64,000 bases of DNA from Purshia tridentata (taxonomy: Eukaryota > Streptophyta > Magnoliopsida > Rosales > Rosaceae). The notes beneath the pieces are model-generated. The model saw nothing but the letters and a program-made list of their open reading frames with translations. It was not told the DNA's origin and did not search any database. The stretch lies in NCBI GenBank assembly GCA_003254885.1, contig QANT01004875.1, positions 1 through 64,000 on the forward strand, given 5' to 3'. Below are positions 11,301-23,357 of this stretch, piece by piece. Position 1 is the first letter of the stretch. Every line of letters begins with the position of its first letter. Made by a program: the position numbers and the translations under genes.

Positions 11301-13224
11301 CGTTTTTTCTCATATGAGGGCATAAATTGCGGATGCTGAATTGTCTATTGATCTTGCATCTTGAACTTTTTTCGTTTGAGGCATTAGATAAATTGGAATC
11401 AGGAGTGGCTCGGGATGCATTAGATATGATCTTTACTTTCTATTTTTCTTTTCCATATTTATATTCTCGTCATGGGAGAGCTTACAATTATTGTGTTTAA
11501 CCTTACAGAAGATGGTCAGGAGAAGCCTAATGAAGATGCTCCAGAGAACAATCCTCTGTATACTACAGTTTATGTGGGGAATCTGGCTCCAGAGGCAAGG
11601 ATTTGTTCTTTTAACTCATAGTCATTGCTGTTTTGGTGATTTTTCAATCTTACTGTTTATGTGGTTATTAAGTATCTCTTTTACAGACTGTCCCATCCTT
11701 GTGTATGGGAATATAGGATATGGATAGTTGTGGATTGGCTTAATGTTCAATTCAGACAGTTTGTTATGCACATGAGCCATGAGGTCAAAGACTGTCTTTT
11801 TGGATAAAAATAGATGTTAACATGGAAATAAAGTGTAAAAAAACCAACTTCTTTGGCAAACCAATGTCAGCTTATCACCTCAGTGGTGTATCATGTGTGA
11901 AGAAGTGGTATTGATCACCTTTTCTGCACTGTCCCATTGCTTTAAGGCTATGACATAGGTTGTCAGGAAGATAAGTTGTGTTTTGTGATTCCATATTCTT
12001 GTGCATCACTACCAGTTGAGAAGTGTTGTGAATTTGGTGGAGGAAAAAGGCTAAAGTATTGTGGAGTTGTGCAGTCTGTTGGCAGTTTTTTGGGTTGGCT
12101 GGCTAGAGAGGAATGGTACATAAATGAGGAGGAAGTGAGTGTCTTGTGGGATAGGGATAGATTTTAGGCATCACTGTGGGCTTTGGTGTGCAATGAATTT
12201 AGAGACTTATTTATTTTCTCTTAATGTGGATTTTGGGCATTGCTGTCGCCTGCTGTATCTACAGTCAGCTTTTTGTTTTTAGAAGGGCTTATGTTGTCAG
12301 TTTAATGATCTTATCGTACTGTTAGTTTTGATTGTGGTTTTGTTTCTATGTTCGGTGAACTGGTGGTCCACTGCTAAAACTGCAAAGAACCAATGCCACA
12401 AGATCATAGGTTGTTGATTGGGTGGTAGTGATAGACTTGCTGGCAAATAGCTCTGATGAGCCTGTCACTCCAATTTGGCATTACAAATAAATGTACAAAA
12501 TTTATCAAATGTGCACAGCAAAGAAAGATGTTTCAAGTCTCATTTACAATTAATTTTCAGGTTACTTCAGTTGACCTCCATCGTCATTTCCACACCCTTG
12601 GTGCTGGAACTATTGAAGATGTTCGGGTTCAACGAGATAAAGGTTTTGGGTTTGTGAGATACAGTACGCATTCTGAAGCAGCTGTGGCTATCCAGATAGG
12701 AAATGCTAGGTTTCTCTGTGGCAAACCAATTAAGGTATAATATTGTTGCATATCATAATTAATCGCAATGGACATATGTTTTGGTCAATATCTTAGTTTT
12801 TGAATGATGGCTTCTCTTTTTAATTTTTGGTGCAGAGCATCATCATTTGTTGATTATCTAATATGTCATGAATATAATAACTTCTAATTATGTCATGAAA
12901 TGATCAATAGCTCGATCATCTAATATTTTTCTTTTTCTGTTATAGTGTTCATGGGGTAGCAAGCCTACTCCACCTGGAACAAGCTCTACCCCTCTTCCCC
13001 CGCCAGCTGCAACTCATATGCCAGGTTTTTCAGCCAATGACCTTGCGGCCTATGAACGACAAATGGCATTAACCAAAATGGCTGGTGCGCAAGCCCTCAT
13101 GCTTCCACAGGGTCAGCATGCACTGAAGGCAGCCATGGGGATGGGTGCTGGATCTAGTCAGGCAATATACGATGGCGGCTTCCAGAATGTTGCCACGACC
13201 CAGCAACTCATGTACTACCAGTAA
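8318..13224 (+). CDS. UBP1B: Oligouridylate-binding protein UBP1 type, three RRMs, 417 aa
   Basis: RNA-binding protein of the TIA-1/UBP1 family, which binds U-rich introns and 3' UTRs, aids splicing and mRNA stability, and enters stress granules. Exons: 8318-8413, 9332-9393, 9751-9853, 10104-10180, 10256-10317, 10402-10489, 10637-10712, 10835-10865, 10993-11112, 11509-11594, 12561-12734, 12946-13224; frame is kept throughout. The N terminus is Q-rich. RRM1 (about 52-127), RRM2 (about 136-212) and RRM3 (about 257-330) have RNP2 motifs VYVGNI, IFVGDL and VYVGNL and RNP1 motifs [14 protein letters not shown] and KGFGFVRY. The tail ends QQLMYYQ, typical of UBP1A/B/C; which of these it is remains uncertain. 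The ATG at 8318 follows an in-frame GTG, and no earlier ATG fits. Intron 10 has a GC donor. Confidence 0.95.
9558..9635. repeat. 39-bp tandem duplication in UBP1 intron 2
   Basis: Two adjacent copies (9558-9596 and 9597-9635) begin GTGCATCGAT and continue CTCGAAGCACAATTG. They differ at only a few positions. They lie in the intron between exons 2 and 3, away from splice sites, so a functional effect is not expected. Confidence 0.8.
11595..12560 (+). other. GC-AG intron (intron 10) of UBP1
   Basis: Exon 10 ends CCAGAG and the intron begins GCAAGG, not GT. The acceptor is TTTTCAG at 12554-12560, followed by GTTACTTCAG. Joining here keeps the frame and restores the conserved RRM3 start (LAPEV then TSVDLHRHF). 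No GT donor nearby does the same. At 966 nt this is one of the two longest introns of the gene. GC-AG introns are a known minor class spliced by the U2 spliceosome and are often linked to alternative splicing. Confidence 0.85.
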
Positions 13225-14218
13225 TTATCAGTCGGAAACCCCCATTATATACCTCGGCACTTTGGGAATAATAAGCATTTTGAGAAAATCTGTAGGATGT
13301 GTAAACTTTGTTCAGTTTTCCTTGTTTTTTAGTTTTTGTTTGGTAGATTTCTGTATCTCTACCACTTATACCTGCTGTGTGTATGGATAGTGTGTTTTTT
13401 ATTTTAACAATTGGGGGTTATGACCTGACTCGGCGGAGCATATGATCTTATTTACACCTTTCCTATTATTAACGAGTGATTTTAATTTCGAAGCTCCTTT
13501 GATAAAATGTTGCCAGTTTTTGAGTATATTATTCTTATTTTTTCTTTTGCCTATAATGCACGAGAATTTTGTTGTGGCCCTGGCTGTGTATATGGTTCAA
13601 TTTTCACATGATACTATATGATGGAGAGTATTTTAGTGGTAGAGTGTTTACTTATCATCTAAGGCAGAAAATCTCCTTTGAGATGCAGCTCTCCATTGGA
13701 AACTCTTCAATAGAATAATGTATAAAGTATAAACCCTTTTACCCTAAAAAGCAGCATTAATTTTAACGAGGAGGAGATCATGAAGATTGAATGTGAACTC
13801 TACTACAACGTCATATAGAGACAACCGCTCACCAATGGCCTCATCTTGTACCCAAGTTGATGATGTGACCTTTAGCATGAGATTATTATCTTATATTATT
13901 CTGAATTATTGTCTTAATTTAATTGTCACAGATGTTACAGTAAACACTGAATTTTCTAGTTAGCTCTCTTTTTCCTTCTCCATCCATCCAAATATCATCG
14001 AAATCCAAGTTTATACCTTTATTCAAAAATGTTCATGTTGTCATATCATATCACAGCATATAAGGTCCTACTGCAATATTACATCTTAGCAAAATTTTCC
14101 CTCTCTTTTTTCTTTTTTAAGGGGATGAATTCGTAGACATAAAGCTGATAACTCTCATATATGATATATGTATTTAGTGTAGACGTGTATGTACTCCCTT
14201 TGCCTTGGTTGACATGTC
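13225..14218. other. Converging 3' ends of UBP1 and the FLZ gene
   Basis: The 3' untranslated region of UBP1 (+) enters from the left and that of the FLZ gene (-) from the right. Several open frames here are short and featureless. No separate gene is seen. Confidence 0.55.
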
Positions 14219-15078
14219 CTAAATCGCAAGAATACCAGCAGAGAAGAAGATCTGATCTCTTGAATAAGATGAGCTTGCAACATCCCCAGATCTTGAAGTT
14301 TCTAACCTGCACTGTTCTTTACGCTCATCCATCAGTATCTGTGCTGCTCGACACTCTGTGCTACAAAATGCCTTCTCTCCCCTATAAACCACACAAACAT
14401 TTATTAATCACATAATCGACATAAAATTTAACAGCAAAAACAACAACAAGAACAAGAAATTGGGTTAATGGGTTTGTACCTGTACATGTATATATCCTTG
14501 CCATCGAGCTTTTTTCTGCACATATGGCATGAACTGAGAAAATCCGATGTGGGAAACACTACTGATTCCACTGGACCACAACCAAGGTTACTATTATTAC
14601 ATGCACCCAAATCAGCTCCATGGTTTGGTCCAGTACTACTTCTTCTGAGGTCACCTCCGTCATAGTACACCTTAGTGACTGACCCGTTGTTACGTCCATG
14701 GCACGTCACATAGGTATAATTCTCATCCATACTGTCCTCAAATTCTTGAATACCCATTGAAAACCCATCACGGTTGTGAACAGAGGTCACCGGAATTGGG
14801 TCAGATCGATTCAAATTCTGACTACAAACTGCATATTTTGCCAGAATTTCACGTCCACTATGAGTAGATTTCTCCAAGGCAGCAACGATGCCCAAGCCAA
14901 CCCCACCAAGATCATAGTTCTTCAATCCTCTGGGACTAGAAGATCCCATCTTCAGGTCCAATGGACTTCTTGGGCTGGTCGTGGTCGCGTCGAAAAACCC
15001 GGCAGCCCGGTGGCCGGAAACTAACAATTCGGACAATCTTCCGATCATTGGAAGGGGTCTCTTACCCAATTTGAACAT
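14219..15078 (-). CDS. FCS-like zinc finger (FLZ/DUF581) protein, 253 aa
   Basis: Member of the plant FLZ family, known as adaptors that bind SnRK1 kinase and act in sugar and energy signalling. Two exons: 15078-14480 and 14381-14219 (minus strand); splicing joins YMYR to GEKAF in frame. Without splicing the frame runs into a false Cys-rich tail read from the intron. The FLZ domain lies at about residues 182-222: CHMC (C184, C187), a linker with DIYMYRGEKAF, then FCSTECR (C206, C210). The N terminus carries KRPLPMIGRLSELL, a short conserved FLZ segment, and a serine/proline motif (TSPRSPLDLK). It is transcribed towards UBP1. In Arabidopsis an FLZ gene lies between JAZ1 and ERF017 (from memory), which agrees with this position. 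Confidence 0.9.
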
Positions 15079-16729
15079 AGAATGAATTTGTCTAATGTTA
15101 TCAAGAAAAATGAAAAATGGTAAGCGTTGGAGTCTCTATTTTAAGCCTACACAATCAAATGTGTGTTAAGCTCTCCAATTTATGATGGAGTGGGTGGACT
15201 CAGCCCCCGGTTTTGGGTTTGGAATTATATGAGTGATGATTGATTTTATAAAACTCTCATGAATGATTGAATCAATTTACTTTTTAACTTTTTTTCTTAA
15301 TATGATAAAGAGATTACAATAAACGTCACTTGTCACTTGTCAGTAGGCCAATATTTTTTGGGAAATGGCCTTTTCCAATAATTGGGGACCACACTGGCCC
15401 ACCAAAGATTCCTTGGGCATCAGCACCGTTTGGATGGGGGCACGTGTTGAAGATCTAATACAACTGAGCACGGCTATTATTACTAAACCACTGAGAAGCT
15501 TTGGGAGAGCCCGCTGATATTGAGGGCCTGTTTCTGGCATTGAAAGGGATGGAGCCTGGTTTCTTCTTATAACTCTAAATCACTATAATGCCCTTCTATT
15601 GTGATATTTCCATAAAGGACAACTTTATCGGAAAAAAAGAGAAGTGTTCACTTTTAACTCTAAATCACTATAATGCCCTTGCATAAGATTTTTCTATCTC
15701 TCATCATATTTAATAATAGTTTCGTTTTCATTTTAAAAAACATACGAAAATAAAATAAATTTATAATTTTCCTCCCTAAATTTAGTACTGATTAATTATG
15801 TATCAATTTTCAAAAATGTTCTAATGCAACATGGTTTTTGAGAATAATATGAGATCAATGATTTGATATATGATCAATGTTGTTGACACTCATATTTCAC
15901 ATTAATTTTAAAATCATCCTTACAACACGTTTTTAGTAAAATTAATTACTGTTTTAATTTTATATTAAGATTCCATATATTTTAAAATTTTTGATGAATG
16001 TGACAAGAAATATAATTTTATTTTTAAATTTCTGTAAGTTGAAGGATGAACACTTCAAATAGGTGATAGGGTCACTTTTGTTTTTTGTAATGAAGCAAGG
16101 AGGTTGGTAACCCAACACCAATTCAAACGTACTAGAAGAAAATGAAATGATTAGAGTATTAAATTAACTAAAATAATAGTGATAATAGTGATATTGTAAA
16201 TTTGTAATTGTATTCCATTTCCAGCCACAAAATGGGCATATTGCTATTGGAGGGCCTTTTTGTCATTTGGGTACATCATTGGTAACCAATGGGCTGTTGC
16301 CCAAAGAATGATATCAAGTTTATAAGAAAGGTCCAAAATACCATAACCAGGCGGGGCCCATAAAACCTCATGTGGCAGCCCATGATTGGCTAGCTGAGCT
16401 AGAGTCACGTGTAGCTGGACTAGGCTGTAGGGGGAGGTCCACCCCAGAGCCCACTGACAATGACCTTCGAATCATTTATGCTGTACAACTTACAAGCGTC
16501 GACGGGGTCAAAATGGTGACAACATTCAATTATTGAATTCCAAGCAACAAAAAATAAAAATAAAAATATATTTCTAGAAAAAAATAAAATAAAAAAACAA
16601 GTACCCTTCATGACTTCATCTTCAATTATTTGTTTTTAATTAATTTTGCCTATTTTTACTCTCACTTTATTATTGTTTGAAAGTGATTCCAACTTTGTCT
16701 TATGTTCTACACTTGTGCTTCTATGGAGT

Positions 16730-16945
16730 TGTTCTATGATACAGTATGAGCTCGTAGAGTTGGTCTATGATTTTGATAGTGTTTGTCTATCATACAATAC
16801 AATATACAATAGAGTTGGTCTATGAAATTGAGATACAATACAATAGAGTTAGTCTATGATACCATACAATAGACTCTATAGAGTGTATATGATAAAATAT
16901 ATGTTAGAGTTCTACTTCTATAGAGTTGGTTTCTGTGATTGTATG
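16730..16945. repeat. Degenerate local repeat around AGAGTTGGTCTATGA
   Basis: The string AGAGTTGGTCTATGA or a close variant recurs at about 16758, 16814, 16848 and 16914, mixed with ATACAATA blocks. The units are unevenly spaced, so this is a decayed tandem array or slippage region, not a clean satellite. It has no coding content. Confidence 0.6.
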
Positions 16946-17070
16946 GTTATAAAATCTATTATCTTAATAGTAGAAATATGAATTCATAAATCGAAAACCA
17001 TGCATGAGATGTGGATGTCTTTTGACTTTAAGATATTAATAAGTTCACATTTCAATAACTATGGTATACA

Positions 17071-17097
17071 TTATTATTATTATTATTATTATTATAT
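17071..17097. repeat. (TTA)n microsatellite
   Basis: About eight uninterrupted TTA units in intergenic DNA upstream of the first beta-galactosidase gene. Likely polymorphic. Confidence 0.85.
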
Positions 17098-17933
17098 ATT
17101 TGTATTTACCAATATTGTAACAAAAGACAAACTTCTATGGTCATAATTCTAAAGATTAAAAGTGTATTTGAGTGGTAGAATTGTTCTTATTTCTAGAGAT
17201 GTTGATCAATGTTCAAAATCAAAAGTAAAAACTATTGGGCTTAGTCTATGAACCACATTAATACTGGGCCGAGTACATGAACCCCAGCCCAGCTTGGTGA
17301 TTGGACTTGTAGAGAATAAGGTAAAACAAAATAGATGGGATCAATTGGGCCTTTTCAATGGCCCACCAAAAACCATGACCAGAAGGTTAAACTAATTGAG
17401 TCTGATAGCCTAATGCTACAATTTGACACAAACAGAAGGTTAAACTAATAGGGAAAATAAATTAAACAAAAAAAACCTTCAATATTCTGAATAAATTTGT
17501 CAAAAGTTGAATTAATTTTGGAAAGGAAATTGCTACCCCTAATTAATATCTTTTTACTTAATTATTTACTAACGTGGCACTAACATTATCCTAAGTACGT
17601 TAAACCCAATAATTTGGAATTTTAATATTATTCTATTTTGACATTTTGATTTGATGTTCTGTTGTTGAATTGTTTGGTCAAAGATTATCCGTTGATAATT
17701 AATATGAAAATTTGTTGCTGTTTACTTCAAAAATTGTATTAGCAGAGTATCCAAATCCTATCCATGAGTAACAAACGTATTTAATAGAACTCTACCATCA
17801 TCCAAAGTTTGGTAAACTCAGTCAGTCATTAATTCAAATCCAAAGTAAGATAAAATTTGGATAAAGATTTTTGATAAGGTTCATAGTTTGGTTAAGATTA
17901 TATCTGTTATTCATTAGGTCTAACAAATGCGCT

Positions 17934-17941
17934 TATAAATA
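17934..17941 (+). promoter_or_regulatory. TATA box of the first beta-galactosidase gene
   Basis: TATAAATA stands 63 bases before the ATG at 18004, which implies a 5' leader of roughly 30 bases. The same box in the same sequence context precedes the second copy. Confidence 0.75.
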
Positions 17942-18003
17942 CAGGGCACTTCTTCATCATTCATCATTCACACTTCATTTTACTTTGCTACGTACTCAAC
18001 AAT

Positions 18004-21000
18004 ATGGCTTTCTCCAAAACTTTTGCATTATTATGTTTTTCTCTTGTCCTTGTCAACTTCGTTGCTACAGCCATCGAAGTTTCTCATGATGGAAGAGCCA
18101 TAACCATTGATGGTACCCGAAGAGTTTTACTCTCGGGTTCAATTCACTACCCTCGAAGCACACCACAAGTAAATGGATCGACTCTCTTACGTACTTTATG
18201 CTTATGTTAATTCAATTAGAAAATTACCTTATGTGTTATTATGTTACCAAAATTTAATCATAATTATTATGTTGTGAACATGCAGATGTGGCCAGACTTG
18301 ATTAAGAAATCAAAGGATGGTGGATTGGATGCAATTGAAACTTATGTGTTTTGGAATGCACATGAACCAGTTCGTCGTCAGTATGACTTTACTGGCAACC
18401 TTGACCTTGTTAGGTTTTTGAAAACCGTTCAAGAGGCAGGACTTTATGCTGTTCTTCGAATTGGTCCATATGTTTGTGCTGAATGGAACTATGGGTACAA
18501 TTTATTTTCTTCCAAAATTTGTATGTATTATACACAAATAAAGTTTTGTATTGTATGTGTCTGACTGACTTATAATGTACAGAGGAATTCCTGTTTGGTT
18601 GCACAACTTGCCTGGCTCTGAGATGAGAACTGCAAATGATGTCTTTATGGTACTTATTACTACTCATTACAATGACTTTTGTTTTTTTGGTAACTTGATT
18701 TAGATTTTGTCATATACACTAACAAATTTCTAAACCTTCTTACTTTAATTTTGCAGAACGAGATGAAGAATTTCACCACCTTGAAACTCATTACAATGAC
18801 TTTTTTTTTTTTGGTAACTTGATTTAGATTTTGTCATATACACTAACAAATTTCTAAACCTTCTTACTTTAACTTTGCAGAACGAGATGAAGAATTTCAC
18901 CACCTTGATTGTTAATATGATGAAACAAGAGAAACTTTTTGCATCTCAAGGAGGCCCCATTATTATTGCTCAGGTATATATATTTGTCCGACTTGTTGAA
19001 TATTATATATTTAGGGAGATGTACAAGTCTTGATCGAGGTAAATTAATTAAATATTTTTATGTTTAATTCTTTAGATTGAAAATGAATATGGGAATGTGG
19101 AATCTTATTATGGAGATGCTGGGAAAGCATATCTTGACTGGTGTTCAAACTTCGCTGAATCCCTTGACGTTGGAGTCCCATGGATTATGTGTCAACAAAG
19201 TGATGCTCCTCAACCAATGGTACAATTTTACTTTTCTTTTTCTAAATTATGCAAAATTATTCCGTATATTAATTTTAGTATGTATAATATATTATTAAAT
19301 TACTTCCTTTATTATCAGATAAACACATGCAATGGCTGGTACTGTGATTCATTCACACCAAACAACCCCAACAGCCCTAAAATGTGGACTGAAAATTGGA
19401 CTGGCTGGTAAGCTCTTGAATATTACGTACATGATGATCTGTTTATATATGATATATGTCACTCATTCATTATAAATTTAATTTCCTTACTCACACTTAC
19501 AATACCATATATGCATTATTTAGGTTTAAGAGTTGGGGTGGTAAAGACCCACTTAGGACTGCTGAGGATCTTGCTTTCTCGGTTGCAAGGTTTTTCCAAA
19601 CTGGAGGCACATTCCAGAACTATTACATGGTAATTGGCAAATTAATTAGTTTAATTAAAATTGTATAATTTCGGGTCTTTGATGTGTGGCCTAGAATTCA
19701 TTGTGTGGTTTGGGTTTTTTCAGTATCATGGTGGTACAAACTTTGGTCGAACATCAGCTGCATACATTACCACTACTTATGATTATGATGCTCCTCTTGA
19801 TGAATATGGCAATTTGAATCAACCCAAATGGGGTCATTTGAAAGAGCTTCATCAGATTCTGAAATCAATTGAGTACACTCTCACTCATGGCGATGTTACC
19901 ACCACAACATTCGATAACTCTGTTACAGTAGGTTCACAAACTATCAATCATGGTTTATACAATATGCAATTTCAAATTTACACAATAAATTTGTGTACAT
20001 TAATTAATTTGTTTGCATTTTAGGCCACTGTGTATGCAACAAAAGATTCATCCGGCTGCTTCTTAGCCAATGCAAATACCAGCTCTGATGCTACAATCAC
20101 TTTCCAAGGGAACACACACACCATTCCAGCTTGGTCTGTTAGCATTCTTCCTGATTGTAAAACCGAAGGATATAACACCGCAAAGGTATCAACATAATCA
20201 ATGATCCAAATTCATAGTCTAACAATAACAACATTTCAGATTGTTTATGTATTTCTTAATGCTTTCATTTTTGTATTTTTAGGTGAACACTCAAACCACA
20301 GTTAAAGTTAAGATGGTGAACAAGGCTGAGAATGAACCTAAATCTCTTAGCTGGTCATGGAGGCCTGAGAACATTGACAACAGCAGACTTCATGGAAAAG
20401 GAGAAGTCTTTGCAAATAAACTTATGGATCAAAAGGATGCTGCAGATGATGCTAGTGATTATCTGTGGTACATGACAAGGTATCAATTACTGTTTCTTTT
20501 CTACCCTTTTTTTTTTTTTTTTTTTTNTTTTTTTCCTTTTATCAATTATTTTAGTTTCTTAATTTAATTATGTTGGATTTTTTGCAGTGTTAATATCAAT
20601 AAAGAGGATCCAATTTGGAGCAACAACATGACACTGAGAGTCAATGGCACTGGTTTCATTCTTCATGCATATGTTAATGGTGAATATCTTGGTTCTCAAT
20701 GGGCTGCCTACAATGTCTTCAACTATGTTTTCGAGAAAAATGTCAAGTTAAACCCCGGAAAGAACATAATTTCATTGCTGAGTGCTACTGTTGGATTACC
20801 GGTTCGTATTAATTAGTAGTGTACGTACTGTTCTTCGTGAATGATTAATTATTAAATGTTTAACGAAAACTTTGATTTAATTGCGATTAGAACTATGGTG
20901 GCGGATTTGAGGTGATACCAGCTGGACTTCCTGGTCCTGTTGCTTTGGTTGGAAGAAATGGTGATGAAACAATTGTCAAAGATTTGTCAGCACACAAATG

Positions 21001-21887
21001 GGGGTACAAGGTGGGATTGGATGGCTTGACAAAAGAGCTCTTTAGCTCCAATGCTGCAATGTGGTCAGCTGAAAATATACCAATAAACAGGAGGATGACA
21101 TGGTATAAGGTATTATAACTTAATTTAATTAATTATATACAAGTTTTGGTTAATTATTTTATAATGCTTTGAGAAATTAATTAAGTAATAATATTTTCTT
21201 TTATTATTTCAGACAACTTTCAAGGCTCCTCTGGGAAATGACCCAGTGGTGGTGGATTTACAAGGTTTGGGTAAGGGTCATGCTTGGGTGAATGGGAATA
21301 GCATTGGGCGATATTGGCCAAGCTATTTGGCTGAGGAGGAAGGTTGTAGTGTTGATGCTTGTGACTACCGTGGTTCATATGATAACAACAAATGTGTTTC
21401 TAATTGTGGCCAACCTTCTCAGAGATGGTATATATGAACATTAATTTTTCATTGGGTATTTTTTAATGATCATTTTACTGATTTTCTCTGTTAATTGTGT
21501 TGAAGGTATCATGTTCCACGATCCTTTATGCAAGATGGTGTGAACTCATTGGTTCTATTTGAGGAAATTGGTGGCAACCCATCTCTTGTAAATTTCCAAA
21601 CTGTCACAACTGGAACTATTTGTGCAAATGCTTATGAGAACCATACATTGGAATTGGCCTGCCAAAATCGCCCCATTTCAGCAATCAAATTTGCCAGCTT
21701 CGGCAACCCGAAAGGCAGCTGTGGATCATTTGAGAAAGGTAGCTGTGATGCAGCGAACGCATTGTCCTTCATTCAAAAGCAATGTGTTGGTAAAGAAAAG
21801 TGTTCGATCGATGCTTCTGTCGGTACATTTGGCGCCACAAATTGCGGTGATCTTGTGAAGAGGCTTGCCGTGGAGGCTGTTTGCTAG
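18004..21887 (+). CDS. BGAL7: Beta-galactosidase, GH35 with SUEL lectin tail, copy A, 821 aa
   Basis: Secreted cell-wall enzyme that removes terminal beta-galactose from wall polysaccharides and glycoproteins. Exons: 18004-18168, 18286-18494, 18583-18649, 18881-18973, 19076-19219, 19319-19407, 19524-19629, 19724-19927, 20024-20185, 20283-20479, 20588-20801, 20891-21109, 21213-21427, 21506-21887; frame is kept at all 13 junctions. Residues 1-23 form a signal peptide. [14 protein letters not shown] carries the GH35 acid/base Glu, and the Glu in MWTENWTGW is the expected nucleophile. The C terminus (about 735-821) is a Cys-rich SUEL/Gal-lectin domain. The family resembles BGAL7/BGAL15, and BGAL7 fits the neighbourhood. 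Oddities: a 124-bp tandem duplication around the exon 4 acceptor, no intron where copy B has its intron 11, and an N at 20527 inside an intronic poly-T. Confidence 0.93.
18662..18909 (+). repeat. 124-bp tandem duplication spanning an intron 3' end and exon 4 start in BGAL copy A
   Basis: Units 18662-18785 and 18786-18909 differ at only two positions seen by eye. Each holds the end of the intron, a TTTGCAG or equivalent acceptor, and the first 29 bases of exon 4. Only the second acceptor (exon from 18881) leads into the rest of exon 4. Use of the first (exon from 18757) would read NEMKNFTTL and then intron sequence to a stop within about 15 codons. Copy B has no such duplication, so it arose after the gene pair split. 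Confidence 0.92.
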
Positions 21888-23193
21888 AGTTCATTTTCTT
21901 TTCCTTTGTAGATTAGGAAATTAAGTTAGGTTTTGATTAATAATTGTCAATTAGAATGAGATCATTTGGGTACTAGCTAGCTTAGTTTGCTTGATGTAAA
22001 TCAGTAGCTAGACCTAGATTAGGGTTGGTGCATGGCATTTAGTAGTGAGTGTACCTTCGAAGGAACTACTCTATTCGGTCAGCAAATCAATAAAATTATA
22101 ATTAATTTCCATTCTATAGTTTTCCTTTTTGTCATCAAGTATGTATATTTGCATTCAAGCACATTAATTACACCCCAAAACCAGGTCTAAAAAAAAAACA
22201 CCTATTGAGATTGGAATTTGGAAATTCAGGTTCTAAAGAAATACGAGCAAGAAATAAGACATCGACCCTTATCAATTTTAATTAATTTTAGTTATGCAGT
22301 CTCACTTGCTAGTTATAAATTTAGAAATTTTGACTGAGTTTTATGTCCGAAAACTTTATAAAGTGACCTATTTTTTGTTGTACATATTATATGGTTTATG
22401 TGTAACTTACAAGTCACACACAAACCATATACAATGTTGTCTGGATATTTTATGAAATGTCCTCAATTTTGTTTAGGTTCCTACCTAATAGTAAGTCCTT
22501 ACTTGATTTTTATGACTTCTATGTCAAGCATGAAAAATAGGGTAGCCTCACAAATACAATGTTGCCTGCTTCATGCCCGACAATGTATTTTTTGGTGTGT
22601 ATATACCAGTAAACCAACAACTATACACCGTCAATATCCAATACTGAAAGGTTGCTTAAATTTATAATGTTCAGTCATAAATATAGTGACATATATATAT
22701 ATATTAAATTCTAATGGATGTGTTTTGTGTGCCTAGGTGACATATTTGATTAAAAGAGAAAAAATGTGAGAAATCTTGCTCTTATATGACGGATTAATAT
22801 ATATGTACATTACAATTTGACAAAATTTTTATATATATTATCTTTGTTTTTTTTTCGCTGAAAATAATTCTATTTGGATCACGAGTTAAAGTAATCAGCT
22901 CTTTTTATACGTAGGTGGATGTGAGTACGTGTGTTGTGTGGAAGTGATAAAAGTATGTAAAAGAAAAACTTAAGATTTTAATATTATTAAAATTATTTAA
23001 GAAATATATGGAGTCGGACAAAAAAAATATTGAGATATTGATGAAGATTAAATAACCTATGATATCTTTTTATCTTTCACCAATTTGCTCAAATATATGC
23101 TCATACTTTAACAAAAAAACATTATCCATTTTAATTTGGATAACATATGCTTCTAACTAGCTAACAAACATATCCGACTCTATCATTTGTTGG
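21888..23193. other. 3' UTR of BGAL copy A and spacer between the pair
   Basis: The BGAL 3' UTR runs to about 22110. The rest is AT-rich with a TA run (about 22690-22705). The open frame at 22398-22667 shows no recognisable domain and is not called. Confidence 0.55.
22089..22094 (+). terminator. Poly(A) signal of BGAL copy A
   Basis: AATAAA about 200 bases after the stop codon. Copy B has AATAAA at the matching place in its 3' UTR, which supports this as the real signal. Confidence 0.65.
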
Positions 23194-23303
23194 AAACTCT
23201 CAGTCATTATTAAATTCAAATAAGATAAACTTTGGGTGAAGATTGTGATAAGAATCAGATTTGATCGTATCTTTTCCGTTGTTAATTAGTTCTCACCAAT
23301 GCT

Positions 23304-23311
23304 TATAAATA
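23304..23311 (+). promoter_or_regulatory. TATA box of the second beta-galactosidase gene
   Basis: TATAAATA stands 47 bases before the ATG at 23358. It lies within the duplicated segment shared with copy A (CTTATAAATACAGG in both). Confidence 0.75.
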
Positions 23312-23357
23312 CAGGACACTTCTTCACCATTCATACACACTTAGCTACTTAACAAAT

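Larger units (their letters stand above)
15079..17814. other. Intergenic DNA between the FLZ gene and the beta-galactosidase pair
   Basis: The left end is the FLZ promoter (minus strand). A 25-base direct repeat, starting AACTCTAAATCACTATAATG, occurs at 15571 and again at 15656. The rest is AT-rich. Short frames at 15340-15540 and 16420-16611 have no recognisable domain. No gene is supported. Confidence 0.5.

Noticed and set aside
13630-13740. tRNA-like segment with an A-box-like AGTGGTAGAGTGTTTACTT
   Set aside because: No B box follows at the right distance and no tRNA fold can be drawn, so neither a tRNA gene nor a SINE is supported.
14428-14479. Cys-rich extension (SCSCCCFCC) at the end of the FLZ protein
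   Set aside because: It is intron sequence read through. Splicing at 14480/14381 restores the conserved GEKAFCSTECR half of the zinc finger.
17071-17097. CRISPR-like short repeats
   Set aside because: It is a simple TTA microsatellite. The window is a plant nuclear genome, and no spaced repeat array occurs anywhere in it.
18757-18785. First copy of the exon 4 start in BGAL copy A taken as the real exon
   Set aside because: It runs into intron sequence and a stop. Only the second copy continues into the conserved [11 protein letters not shown] segment.
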